Source: an uncultured Leifsonia sp.
GTDB taxonomy: Bacteria > Actinomycetota > Actinomycetes > Actinomycetales > Microbacteriaceae
Assembly: GCF_945957465.1 (NCBI RefSeq)
Contig: NZ_CAMFLC010000004.1
Location: 1 to 64,000, forward strand
Reading direction: 5' to 3'
Length of the DNA stretch: 64,000 bases
Shown: positions 34,981 through 43,316 of the stretch, piece after piece
Numbering within the stretch: position 1 is the first letter of the stretch
Layout of the letters: each line of letters begins with the position of its first letter
Made by a program: the position numbers and the translations under genes
Notes under the pieces: generated by a model
Told to the model about the DNA's origin: nothing
What the model saw: the letters and a program-made list of their open reading frames with translations, nothing else
The model's database searches: none

Positions 34981-36132
34981 CTAGAGCAGGTGGCCGTCGG
35001 CCAGCACGCGCTGCACGCGCCACTCGTGGTCGAGCAGCACCGCGTCCGCGGCGAAGCCGGTGCCGAGCCGGCCGAAACGGTGGCCTTCGCCGAGCGCCTG
35101 CGCCGGGGTGTGCGTGAGCGCGGTGACGGCGGTCACGGGGTCGATGCCGACGAGGCTGATCGCGTTGCGGAGGGCCACGTCCTGCGTGAGGGTCGAGCCG
35201 GCGATCGTCGTGGTGCCGGAGAGCACCGCGAGCCCGTCGCGCACGCTGACGTTCAGGCCGCCCAGCCGGTAGTCGCCGTCCGAGGCGCCCGCCGCGGCCA
35301 TCGCGTCGGTGACCAGCGCGACCCGGCTCGGAGCCTCCCGGAACAGCAGCCCCGCCACCGACGGGTGCACGTGCAGGCCGTCGAGGATGAGCTCGAGCGT
35401 GACCTCCGGGTTCTCGATGGCGGCCATCACCGGCCCGGGAGCGCGGTGGTGGATGCCGTTCATCGCGTTGAACGCGTGCACCAGGAGGCGCGCGCCGACC
35501 TCGAAAGCCCGGCGGGTCTGCTCGTAGTCGGCTGCCGTGTGCCCGACGCCGACCACCACGCCGGCCTCGATGAAGACGCCGATGGCCTCCAGGGCGTTCG
35601 GCAGCTCCGGCGCGATCGTGGCCGTGCGCAGCGTGCCGCGCGCCGCCCCGATCAGCTCCTCCACCATCTCGGGCCCGGGCTCGCGCAAGAAGGCGTCGTC
35701 GTGCGCTCCCCGGCGCTCGCGGGCGAGGAAAGGACCCTCCAGGTGCGAGCCGAGCACCATCGGGTCGACGGCGGCGAGGTCGGCGACCACGCCGAGGCTC
35801 TCTCGGAGCGAGGCGAGCGGATTGGCGACGTGCGAGACGAGTGCGCGCGTCGTGCCGTGTGCGCGGTGCGTGGCGAGCGCCGCGAGCATCTCCTCGGGGC
35901 CGTCGTCGTAGGGGTGCCCGCCGCCGCCGTGGCAGTGCAGGTCGATGAAACCGGGCGTCAGCCAGTGGCCGCCCGCGTCGATGACCTCCACGCCGGGCGC
36001 GCGTGCGGCTTCGTGCCACCCGGTTCCGGACCCGGTCGCCTGGATGCGGTCGCCGTCGACCGCCATCCAGAACTCGTCGACCAGTCCGCTCGCATCCACT
36101 TTGCGGGCGTCATGGACGACGACGCCGCTCAT
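34981..36132 (-). CDS. nagA: N-acetylglucosamine-6-phosphate deacetylase
   Basis: GlcNAc-6-P to GlcN-6-P and acetate, feeding NagB. 383 residues. Metal-site motifs: PGFIDLHCHGGGG, the Glu in LGSHLEGPF, VGHTAADYEQ, HAFNAMNGIHHRAPG, and catalytic Asp in LVTDAMAAAG. The ATG at 36132 overlaps the stop of the small membrane gene upstream (ATGA). It is convergent with nagB and not in the importer operon. Confidence 0.95.
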   Translation of the reverse strand: MSGVVVHDARKVDASGLVDEFWMAVDGDRIQATGSGTGWHEAARAPGVEVIDAGGHWLTPGFIDLHCHGGGGHPYDDGPEEMLAALATHRAHGTTRALVSHVANPLASLRESLGVVADLAAVDPMVLGSHLEGPFLARERRGAHDDAFLREPGPEMVEELIGAARGTLRTATIAPELPNALEAIGVFIEAGVVVGVGHTAADYEQTRRAFEVGARLLVHAFNAMNGIHHRAPGPVMAAIENPEVTLELILDGLHVHPSVAGLLFREAPSRVALVTDAMAAAGASDGDYRLGGLNVSVRDGLAVLSGTTTIAGSTLTQDVALRNAISLVGIDPVTAVTALTHTPAQALGEGHRFGRLGTGFAADAVLLDHEWRVQRVLADGHLL

Positions 36133-36506
36133 GCGAACTCGCGCCGTCCGTTGATGACGCCGCTCACCGTGGCCACCACGGCGAACACCAGCGCGACGAT
36201 CGGCTGCCCCAGACTCCACCAGGCGAACGCCGCAGACCCCATGACGACGAGCTCGACGACCGCCTTGACGAACGCGTCGACGTGCAGAACGGCCTTCGGC
36301 GACCGGAACAGCGCCCAGAGCAGGATGGCGAGCGCGGGAGCGGCGATGCCGACCACGATGTTCCACGGCAGCGGCCAGGCGACGAAGCCCCAGATGCCGA
36401 GCGAGACGATCGCGAAGATCTCCAGCAGGAAGCGCAGGATGTCGTTGGCCCGCAGGGCGACGGGGCGCTCTGCATTGGGGGTGCTCGGGTCGTGCGTGGG
36501 GGTCAC
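36129..36506 (-). CDS. Small membrane protein, DUF2568/YrdB-like
   Basis: 125 residues with four hydrophobic segments and a conserved-looking LRFLLEIFAIVSLGIWGF start. Matches the YrdB-like DUF2568 family by pattern; function unknown. GTG at 36506 is preceded at exactly 6 nt by TACACT (36518-36513) with no Shine-Dalgarno, so it is a leaderless candidate that also drives nagA through the ATGA overlap. Confidence 0.72.
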   Translation of the reverse strand: MTPTHDPSTPNAERPVALRANDILRFLLEIFAIVSLGIWGFVAWPLPWNIVVGIAAPALAILLWALFRSPKAVLHVDAFVKAVVELVVMGSAAFAWWSLGQPIVALVFAVVATVSGVINGRREFA

Positions 36507-36529
36507 CGGACCAGTGTAGCCGCGCGGTC

Positions 36530-37447
36530 TCAGCGGAAGATGATCGTGCGCGCTCCGTCGAGAAGCACGCGGTCCTCCGCGAACCATTTGACCGCCTGGG
36601 TGAGCGTTCGGCTCTCCTCGTCCTGGCCGATCGCGACCAGCTCGGACACACTGCGCGAGTGATCGACCCGCACCACGTTCTGCTCGATGATCGGCCCCTC
36701 GTCGAGGTCGCTCGTGACGAAGTGCGCGGTCGCCCCGATCAGCTTCACACCGCGGGCATGCGCCTGCCGGTACGGGTTGGCGCCCTTGAAACCGGGCAGG
36801 AACGAGTGGTGGATGTTGATCGCCCGCCCGGCGAGCTTCTCGCACAGCTCGGGGGAGAGGATCTGCATGTAGCGGGCGAGCACGACCAGTTCGATGTCGT
36901 GCTCCTCGACGGCCTCCAGGATGCGCGCCTCGAAGGCGGCCTTCGACGCGGGATCGGTGACGGGCCGCGACTCGAACGGCACCCCGTAGAACCCGGCCAG
37001 GTCGCGCAGGGTGCCGTGGTTCGAGAGCACGAGCGGGATCTCGACGGGCAGCTGGCCGGCGCGCTGCCGGAACAGCAGGTCGTTGAGGCAGTGCGCGGCG
37101 GTGGAGGCCAGGACGAGGGTGCGCAGCGGCCGGCCGACGTTGTCGACGTTGTGCGTCATCCCGAATCGCTCGACCACGGGGGCGAGGGCGCGCTCGAACT
37201 CGGCACGGTCGGCCTCGGACTCGACCTGCAGCCGCATGAAGAACCGGCCGGTGTCGGTGCTCGCGAACTGCTGGCTCTCGGTGATGTTGCCCCGCGCGGC
37301 CACGATCGCGCCCGACACGGCGTGCACGATCCCGGGCTGATCCGCGCAGCTGAAGGTCAGCACCCAATGGTTCGCAGTGCCGGTGGCGCTGGAAGGGCCG
37401 GTGGCGCTGGAAGGTCCGGTGGAGCTGGAAGGGCCGGTGGAATCCAT
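36530..37447 (-). CDS. purU: Formyltetrahydrofolate deformylase
   Basis: Hydrolyses 10-formyl-THF to THF and formate, balancing one-carbon pools. 305 residues. The ACT domain (about 25-105) begins VLTFSCADQPGIVHAVSG; the formyltransferase-like domain has SNHGTLRDLAG, INIHHSFLPGFKGANPY and the HFVTSDLDEGPII region with the catalytic Asp. The first ~20 residues are a low-complexity TGPSSA repeat encoded by an 18-bp DNA repeat and are not part of the family. TACCCT ends exactly 6 nt before the ATG at 37447 (leaderless). Confidence 0.93.
   Translation of the reverse strand: MDSTGPSSSTGPSSATGPSSATGTANHWVLTFSCADQPGIVHAVSGAIVAARGNITESQQFASTDTGRFFMRLQVESEADRAEFERALAPVVERFGMTHNVDNVGRPLRTLVLASTAAHCLNDLLFRQRAGQLPVEIPLVLSNHGTLRDLAGFYGVPFESRPVTDPASKAAFEARILEAVEEHDIELVVLARYMQILSPELCEKLAGRAINIHHSFLPGFKGANPYRQAHARGVKLIGATAHFVTSDLDEGPIIEQNVVRVDHSRSVSELVAIGQDEESRTLTQAVKWFAEDRVLLDGARTIIFR
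37379..37432. repeat. 18-bp tandem repeat inside purU
   Basis: Three copies of about GCCGGTGGCGCTGGAAGG (37379-37396, 37397-37414, 37415-37432) plus a partial fourth. In frame it adds six residues per unit to the purU N-terminus, so copy number can change without a frameshift. Confidence 0.85.
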
Positions 37448-37482
37448 CCGTCCAGGGTAGCGGGCCGCGCTGGGGCACTCGG

Positions 37483-37511
37483 TTGACGCCACGTGGCCGG
37501 TGCACTTGGAT
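37483..37511 (+). promoter_or_regulatory. Leaderless promoter of the NCS1 permease gene
   Basis: TTGACG (37483-37488), 17-nt spacer, TTGGAT (37506-37511), then exactly 6 nt to the ATG at 37518. Best -35 of the leaderless set; it supports ATG 37518 over the GTG at 37500, which lies inside the promoter. Confidence 0.6.
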
Positions 37512-37517
37512 CGGTTC

Positions 37518-38987
37518 ATGACGAGCGGTGAAGACCGGCCCGACCGCGTCGGCGGTGCGGCGACGGCGTTCGGTGTGGAGCTCAACGGGCTCAACACCAT
37601 CCACGAGAGCGAGCGCCGCGGGCGGGCGCGCGACCTGTTCTGGCCGTGGTTCGGCGCGAACGTCTCGGTGTTCGGGCTCAGCTACGGGTCGTTCCTGCTC
37701 GGTTTCGGGATCTCGTTCTGGCAGGCCACGCTCGTGGGCGTCGTCGGCATCGTCGCCTCGTTCCTGCTCTGCGGTGTGATCGCCCTCGCGGGCAAGCGCG
37801 GCTCGGCGCCCACGATGGTCCTGAGCCGGGCGGTGTTCGGGGTGGAGGGCAATCGCGTCCCTTCCGCACTGTCGTGGCTCCTCACCGTGGGCTGGGAGAC
37901 CGTTCTCGCGGCGCTCGCCGTGCTCGCGACCGCGACGGTGTTCACCCGGCTGGGCTGGGAGGGCGGCACGGCGACGAAGGTCGTCGCGCTGATCGTCGTC
38001 GTGGCGCTGGTCGTGGCCGGCGGTGTGATCGGCTTCCACCTCATCATGCGCATGCAGGTCGTGATCACCATCGTCACCGGGGTGCTCACCGTGTTCTACA
38101 TCGCCTTGGTCCTCGGTCACATCGACCTCGGCGCCGTGGGCGCGCCGCCGGCCGGCGATGCGCCGCACGTGGTCGGCGGCTTCGTGTTCATGCTGACCGG
38201 CTTCGGGCTCGGCTGGGTGAACGCCGCCGCGGACTACTCCCGGTACCTGCCGCGCTCCACGCGCAGCGGCGGCGTCGTCGGCTGGACCACGTTCGGGTCG
38301 TCGCTCGCGCCCGTGCTCCTGCTGATCTTCGGGATCCTGCTCGCCGGGTCGTCCGAGTCGCTCTCGAAGGCGATCGCGGCCGACCCGATCGGTGCCCTGG
38401 CCTCGCTGCTGCCGACGTGGTTCCTGGTGCCGTTCGTGATCGTGGCGGTGCTCGGCCTGGTCGGCGGGGCCGTGCTCGACATCTACTCCTCCGGGCTCGC
38501 GCTCCTCAGCGTCGGCGTGCGGGTGCCGCGGTTCGTGGCGGCCGGGATCGACGGCGTGATCATGACGGCGGGCGCGATCTACGTGGTGTTCTTCGCGAGC
38601 GACTTCCTCGGTCCGTTCCAGGGCTTCCTCATCACCCTGGGAGTGCCGATCGCCGCGTGGTGCGGCGTCTTCGTCGCCGATGTCGCGCTGCGCAGGCGCG
38701 ACTACGCCGAGGCCGAGCTCTACGATCGCCGCGGCCGATACGGATCGGTGCGCTGGCTCCCGATCGCGCTGATCGCGGTGGGGACGGCGGTCGGCTGGGG
38801 CCTGGTCACGAACGGCGCGGCCGCATGGCTGAGCTGGCAGGGCTACCTGCTCGGTCCGCTCGGTCTCGGCGGGACGACGGGGGACTGGGCGTATGCGAAC
38901 CTCGGGGTGCTCGTCTCCTTGGTGATCGGGTTCCTCGGGATCGTGGTGTTCGGCCGGGCGACGATCCGCCGCCAGGAGGAGCGTTGA
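37518..38987 (+). CDS. NCS1-family permease (cytosine/purine/allantoin type)
   Basis: 489 residues, about 12 membrane segments. N-terminal hydrophilic stretch with ELNGLNTIHESER, then FWPWFGANVSVFGLSYG, and GFGLGWVNAAADYSRYLPR, all typical of CodB/PucI-like transporters. It imports a nucleobase or related heterocycle with a cation. Operonic with the hydrolase downstream (TTGA overlap), so a linked import and hydrolysis of a small nitrogen compound is plausible. Confidence 0.88.
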   Translation: MTSGEDRPDRVGGAATAFGVELNGLNTIHESERRGRARDLFWPWFGANVSVFGLSYGSFLLGFGISFWQATLVGVVGIVASFLLCGVIALAGKRGSAPTMVLSRAVFGVEGNRVPSALSWLLTVGWETVLAALAVLATATVFTRLGWEGGTATKVVALIVVVALVVAGGVIGFHLIMRMQVVITIVTGVLTVFYIALVLGHIDLGAVGAPPAGDAPHVVGGFVFMLTGFGLGWVNAAADYSRYLPRSTRSGGVVGWTTFGSSLAPVLLLIFGILLAGSSESLSKAIAADPIGALASLLPTWFLVPFVIVAVLGLVGGAVLDIYSSGLALLSVGVRVPRFVAAGIDGVIMTAGAIYVVFFASDFLGPFQGFLITLGVPIAAWCGVFVADVALRRRDYAEAELYDRRGRYGSVRWLPIALIAVGTAVGWGLVTNGAAAWLSWQGYLLGPLGLGGTTGDWAYANLGVLVSLVIGFLGIVVFGRATIRRQEER

Positions 38988-39568
38988 CCGGGCAGGCGCT
39001 CGTCGTCGTCGACATGCAGCAGGTCTTCGGCGACCCGGCGAGCCCCTGGTTCACGCCCCGGTTCAGTGAAGCGGAGGCCGTGATCGCCGGACTGCTCCCG
39101 GCCTTCGGGTCTCGAGCGGTGTTCACCCGGTTCGTCGCCCCCGAGCGACCCGAGGGTGCGTGGGAGCGGTACTACGAGCAGTGGCCGTTCGCCCTCGTGC
39201 CCGCGGACGACCCCCTCTACGACCAGGTGCTCGCGTTCCGCGACACCGGACATCCGGTCGTGACGCTCCCGACCTTCGGCAAGTGGGGGCCGGCGCTGCA
39301 GGAGGCGATCGGCGACGCCGACGAACTCGTCCTGACCGGCGTCTCGACCGACTGCTGCGTGCTGTCGACGGCGGTCGCGGCGGCGGACGCGGGTCTGCGG
39401 GTTCTCGTGGTCGCCGATGGCTGCGCGGGGATCACCGACGCGGATCATCGGCGCGCACTCGACGTCATGGCGTTGTACGCGCCGTTGATCGAGATCGTGA
39501 GTAGCTCCGAGGTGGCCGGTCGGCGCGCTCAGCGGGGGAGCGTCGACCGCTCAGCGCGGGACGGGTGA
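38984..39568 (+). CDS. Isochorismatase-family cysteine hydrolase
   Basis: 194 residues. The catalytic triad is visible: Asp in LVVVDMQQVF, Lys in TFGKWG and Cys in VSTDCCVLST. The start is TTG at 38984, overlapping the permease stop (TTGA), with AGGAGGAGCG just upstream. The family includes nicotinamidases, ureidoacrylate and carbamoylsarcosine amidohydrolases; coupling to an NCS1 permease favours a nucleobase-degradation substrate but does not prove it. The last 18 bases overlap the 3' end of the convergent nagA-like gene. Confidence 0.87.
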   Translation: MTGQALVVVDMQQVFGDPASPWFTPRFSEAEAVIAGLLPAFGSRAVFTRFVAPERPEGAWERYYEQWPFALVPADDPLYDQVLAFRDTGHPVVTLPTFGKWGPALQEAIGDADELVLTGVSTDCCVLSTAVAAADAGLRVLVVADGCAGITDADHRRALDVMALYAPLIEIVSSSEVAGRRAQRGSVDRSARDG

Positions 39569-40711
39569 GCCTCCCGACCACACCTGCAGCACGTGGAGGT
39601 CGTCGTCCAGCAGGACGGCATCGGCCGCGTAGCCGGGAGCGAGGCGACCGAGATCCGCGGCCCGCCCGACGGCGGCGGCGGGTGTCTCGGTGAGGGCCAG
39701 CACGGCCTCCTCGATCGTCACACCGACCTCCTGCACGGCCCGGCGCAGCGCGTCGTCCTGCGTGAGCGTGGAGCCCGCGATCGAGCCGCCGTCGGCGAGC
39801 CGGGCGACTCCGCCGCGCACCTGGACGCGCAGGGCGCCCAGAAGGTAGTCGCCGTCCGACTCCCCGGCCGCCGCCATGGCGTCCGTGATCAGCGCGACCC
39901 GGCCGGGAGCCGAAGCGAACGCCATCCGCACCACCTCCGGGTGCACGTGGATGCCGTCGTTGATGACCTCGACGGTCACGCCGGGCGTGTGCGTCGCGGC
40001 CGCGACCGGGCCGGGCGCACGGTGGTGGATTCCGTCCATGCCGTTGAAGGCATGAGTCAGGATCGTCGCCCCGGCGTCGAAGGCCGCGCGTGTCTGCTCG
40101 TAGTCGGCGCCGGTGTGGCCGATCGCGACCGCCACGCCTGCGTCGGCGAACGCGCGGACAGCCTCCATGCCACCGGGCAGCTCCGGGGCGATGGTGACCT
40201 GACGGAGCGTGCCCCTGGCCGAGTCGAGCAGCAGTTCGATGTCCGCCGCCGTCGCGGACCGGAGCAGAGCCGGATCGTGCGCGCCCTTGTGGGCGACGTC
40301 GAGGAACGGGCCTTCGAGATGCGAGCCGAGCACCCGCGGGTCCTCCGCGGCGAGAGCGGCGACGACGCCGACGCGTTCGGCGAGCTCGGGCAGCGTCGCG
40401 GTGACGAGCGACAGGACGGACCGCGTCGTGCCGTGCCGTCGGTGGACGGCGAGCGCGGTGCGGATCGCGTCGGCTCCGTCGTCGAAGGCGGCGCCGCCCC
40501 CGCCATGACCGTGGATGTCGATGAAGCCGGGAGTGAGCCATCCGCCGTCGGCATCCGTCACGACGGCCTCCGGTGCGCCGGCGACGGCGGCCATCCAGTC
40601 GTCACCCGTTCCCACCGCGCCGACCCGGTCGCCGTCGAACAGCACCCAGGCGTTATGCACGATGCGGCCATCGCTGACGAGACGGGCGGAATGGATCACA
40701 TGCACGGTCAT
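39551..40711 (-). CDS. Second N-acetyl-hexosamine-6-phosphate deacetylase (NagA/AgaA-like)
   Basis: 386 residues, same family as the nagA at 34981-36132: PGFIDIHGHGGGG, LGSHLEGPF, IGHTGADYEQTRAAF, HAFNGMDGIHHRAPG, LITDAMAAAG. The main difference is HGH in place of HCH at the first metal site, seen in many NagA enzymes. Last gene of a minus-strand operon with a ROK kinase, PfkB kinase and class II aldolase, so GalNAc-6-P (AgaA role) is the likely substrate. Ribosome-binding site GGAGAGG before the ATG. Confidence 0.88.
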   Translation of the reverse strand: MTVHVIHSARLVSDGRIVHNAWVLFDGDRVGAVGTGDDWMAAVAGAPEAVVTDADGGWLTPGFIDIHGHGGGGAAFDDGADAIRTALAVHRRHGTTRSVLSLVTATLPELAERVGVVAALAAEDPRVLGSHLEGPFLDVAHKGAHDPALLRSATAADIELLLDSARGTLRQVTIAPELPGGMEAVRAFADAGVAVAIGHTGADYEQTRAAFDAGATILTHAFNGMDGIHHRAPGPVAAATHTPGVTVEVINDGIHVHPEVVRMAFASAPGRVALITDAMAAAGESDGDYLLGALRVQVRGGVARLADGGSIAGSTLTQDDALRRAVQEVGVTIEEAVLALTETPAAAVGRAADLGRLAPGYAADAVLLDDDLHVLQVWSGGSPVPR

Positions 40712-40721
40712 CCTCTCCAAC

Positions 40722-41507
40722 CTACGCGACGATGACCTCGACACCCTGTTCGGCGAAGGCCGCGCGCTGGTCCGCCGTGATGCCGTCGTCGGTGATCAAC
40801 GTGGTCAGGATCGTCGGGCCGCCCAGCGTCGCGAAGGCCTTCCGGCCGATCTTGCTCGAGTCCGCGACGACGACGGCGCGCGTGGCCCTGCGCGCCATCA
40901 GCGAGTTCACGCTCGCCTCGCCTTCGTCGTGCACGGTCGCCCCGACGACGGGGTCGATGCCGTTGACGCCGATGAAGGCGATGTCCATCGTGATCTTCTC
41001 CAGCACGACATCGCTGTAAGGGCCGACGAGTTCGTACGAACGCGCGTGCACGACGCCGCCGGTCACCACCGTCTTGATCTGCGGGCGCATCACGAGCTGC
41101 GCCGCGATGTTGATCGCGTTGGTGACGACGGTGAGATTGGGATGCGGCGAGGGCTCCATGAGGTCGGGTCGTGAGCCCAGCACGCTCGCCACCGCGGTGC
41201 TGGTCGTGCCGCCGCACAGGCCGACGACCGACCCCCGTGGCACGAGAGCGCTCGCAGCCTGGGCGATCCGCAGCTTCTCCGGCGCGTGCTGCTCGCGCTT
41301 GTAGCGGATCGGCAGGTCGTAGGCCACCGATTGCCCCACGGCGCCGCCCCTGGTGCGCGTCAGCAGCTGCTGCGACGCGAGAGCGTCCAGGTCGCGCCGC
41401 GCGGTCGCCGCGGACACGTCGAGCTTCGCGACGATGTCGTCGACCTCGATCTGACCCGTCTCCGCGAGGAGATCGAGGACCGCGTTGAGGCGTTCCGCTC
41501 TGTTCAT
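40722..41507 (-). CDS. DeoR-family regulator of island 2
   Basis: 261 residues. N-terminal DeoR HTH (VDDIVAKLDVSAATARRDLDAL), followed by the sugar-phosphate sensor domain (VGLCGGTTSTAVA, MDIAFIGVNGID, VVVADSSKIGRKAF). Comparable to AgaR/LacR. It lies inside the operon it likely controls; its ATG overlaps the aldolase stop (ATGA). Candidate operators are the TGATTGYTTWTG motifs in the divergent promoter region 44318-44628. Confidence 0.92.
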   Translation of the reverse strand: MNRAERLNAVLDLLAETGQIEVDDIVAKLDVSAATARRDLDALASQQLLTRTRGGAVGQSVAYDLPIRYKREQHAPEKLRIAQAASALVPRGSVVGLCGGTTSTAVASVLGSRPDLMEPSPHPNLTVVTNAINIAAQLVMRPQIKTVVTGGVVHARSYELVGPYSDVVLEKITMDIAFIGVNGIDPVVGATVHDEGEASVNSLMARRATRAVVVADSSKIGRKAFATLGGPTILTTLITDDGITADQRAAFAEQGVEVIVA

Positions 41508-42376
41508 GGGTGTGCCGTCTCCGTTTCGTCCGGCGTGCGCGTCGCGACGTCGAACAAGGTCAGCAGCCGTGCCGCCTCCGCCGCAACGGCGGCGCGTCCC
41601 TCACGCAGGTAACGGCGCGAGTCGACCACGTCCGGATTCGCGTCGAGGTAGGCGCGGATCGCGTTCGTGAAGAACCGGTTGAGGTGGGTGGAGACGTTGA
41701 CCTTGGTGATGCCGGAGCGGATCGCCGCCTCGATCGTCTCATCCGCGACGCCCGAGGAGCCGTGCAGGACGAGCGGAACCGGTACGGCGTGTCGCAGCGA
41801 CGCGATCAGTCCGAGGTCGAGCCGGGCCGTGCGCTCGGTCATGGCGTGCGAGCTGCCGACGGCGACCGCCAGCGCGTCGACGCCGGTCTCCGCGACGAAT
41901 CGGCGCGCCTCGTCCGGGTCGGTGCGCACACCGGGAGCGTGGGCGCCGTCCTTGCCGCCGATCTCGCCGAGCTCCGCCTCGACGGAGACATCGTTGGCGT
42001 GCGCGTACTCCACCACGCGGACGGTGGCCTCCACATTGGCGTCGTACGGCAGCGTCGAGCCGTCGAACATGACGGAACCGAAGCCCAGGTCGATCGCCCG
42101 CCGGGTCAGCTGCTCGTCCTCCGCGTGGTCGAGGTGCACGGCGACGTGCGCCGACGACTCCGAAGCGAGGGCCAGCGCTCCCTGCGCGATGGGTTCGAGC
42201 GCGCCGTGATACCGCACGCAGTTCTGCGAGATCTGCAGGATGACCGGGCGCCGTGCTTCCTCGGCGGCTGCGACGAGCGCTTCCGCGGTCTCGAGATGGA
42301 TCACGTTGAAGGCTGCGACACCGGTGCGCGCCGTCACGGCGCCGTGCAGGAGGTCGAGAGTCGGAACGAGGGGCAT
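41504..42376 (-). CDS. Class II fructose/tagatose-bisphosphate aldolase family protein
   Basis: 290 residues, the GatY/KbaY size class. Zinc ligands and catalytic motifs: VHLDHAED, SVEAELGEIGG, VLHGSSGV and ITKVNVSTHLN. Splits tagatose-1,6-bisphosphate or fructose-1,6-bisphosphate into DHAP and glyceraldehyde-3-P. Beside a PfkB kinase and deacetylase, tagatose-bisphosphate is the likely substrate. GGAG lies before the ATG. Confidence 0.9.
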   Translation of the reverse strand: MPLVPTLDLLHGAVTARTGVAAFNVIHLETAEALVAAAEEARRPVILQISQNCVRYHGALEPIAQGALALASESSAHVAVHLDHAEDEQLTRRAIDLGFGSVMFDGSTLPYDANVEATVRVVEYAHANDVSVEAELGEIGGKDGAHAPGVRTDPDEARRFVAETGVDALAVAVGSSHAMTERTARLDLGLIASLRHAVPVPLVLHGSSGVADETIEAAIRSGITKVNVSTHLNRFFTNAIRAYLDANPDVVDSRRYLREGRAAVAAEAARLLTLFDVATRTPDETETAHP

Positions 42377-42407
42377 GGGGATCTCCGGTCGGTCGGCGTT
42401 CGCGGGG

Positions 42408-43316
42408 TCAGGCGAGTACGAGGCGGGCCTCGTACTCGGGGAAGGCGGGGTCGAGCTCGCCCGCGAGCGGGGCGACGACGGCGGCGGCCGACCAGGCGGT
42501 GGCGCGTCGCACGAGGGTCTGCGGGTCGGCGACCCCGGAGGCGAGCGCGGTCGCGACCGCCGCCACGGCCGCGTCCCCGGCCCCGGTGGCATTGCCCCTG
42601 AGCGGCTGCGGCAGTCGCGCGGAGAAGACGTCCGTCGCGGTCACCGCGAGCATCCCCTCGGCGCCCAGCGAGACCAGGACCAGCCCGGCTCCGGCGGTGA
42701 GCAGGGCGCGCGCGCCGACGACCGGATCGTCGGTGCCGACGGTGTCGGCGAGCTCGCGACGATTCGGCTTGAGGACGTCGGCGCCGGCTTCGGCGGCGGC
42801 GAGCAGCGGCCGGCCGGTCGCGTCGATGACACTGGGGACGCCGCGCCGGCGGGCGACTGCGACCAGGTCGGCGTAGAACCCGTCGGGCGCGCCGGGCGGG
42901 AGGCTGCCGGAGCCGACGATCGCCGTCGCCGGCACGGCGAGCCGCTCGACGGCCTCCGCCAGTGCCGTCCACTCGGTGGGCGACAGCCCGCCGCCGGCCT
43001 CGTTGAGGATCGTCGTCACCCCGGAGCCCTCGTCGACGATCGCGACGCTGCTGCGCGTGGCCGCGGCCACCGGGATGAGCTCCGACGGAAGTCCTGCCGC
43101 TTCGAGGTCGTCCGCGAGCCGCAGCCCGGCAGCGCCGCCCGCCGTCGTCAACGCGAACGCGGCGCCGCCCGTCTGCGCGATGACCCGTGCGACGTTGAGG
43201 CCTTTGCCCCCGGCACGGGCGGCCGGCGCCTCGACGCGGTGCGTCTCGCCCGGCTCGAGCGCCGCGACGCGGTAGGTGAGGTCGATCGCGGGGTTGGGGG
43301 TGACGGTCAGGATCAT
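42408..43316 (-). CDS. PfkB-family sugar-phosphate kinase (tagatose-6-P / fructose-1-P kinase type)
   Basis: 302 residues. N-terminal TVTPNPAIDLTY and GGKGLNVARV, and C-terminal GNATGAGDAAVA with the catalytic Asp and anion hole, identify the LacC/FruK subgroup. In this operon it would make tagatose-1,6-bisphosphate for the aldolase. Its ATG overlaps the end of the ROK kinase gene (ATGA). Confidence 0.9.
   Translation of the reverse strand: MILTVTPNPAIDLTYRVAALEPGETHRVEAPAARAGGKGLNVARVIAQTGGAAFALTTAGGAAGLRLADDLEAAGLPSELIPVAAATRSSVAIVDEGSGVTTILNEAGGGLSPTEWTALAEAVERLAVPATAIVGSGSLPPGAPDGFYADLVAVARRRGVPSVIDATGRPLLAAAEAGADVLKPNRRELADTVGTDDPVVGARALLTAGAGLVLVSLGAEGMLAVTATDVFSARLPQPLRGNATGAGDAAVAAVATALASGVADPQTLVRRATAWSAAAVVAPLAGELDPAFPEYEARLVLA

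Noticed and set aside
36507-38168. Extension of the DUF2568 gene across purU
   Set aside because: Different frame of purU with Arg-rich nonsense; the real product begins at GTG 36506.
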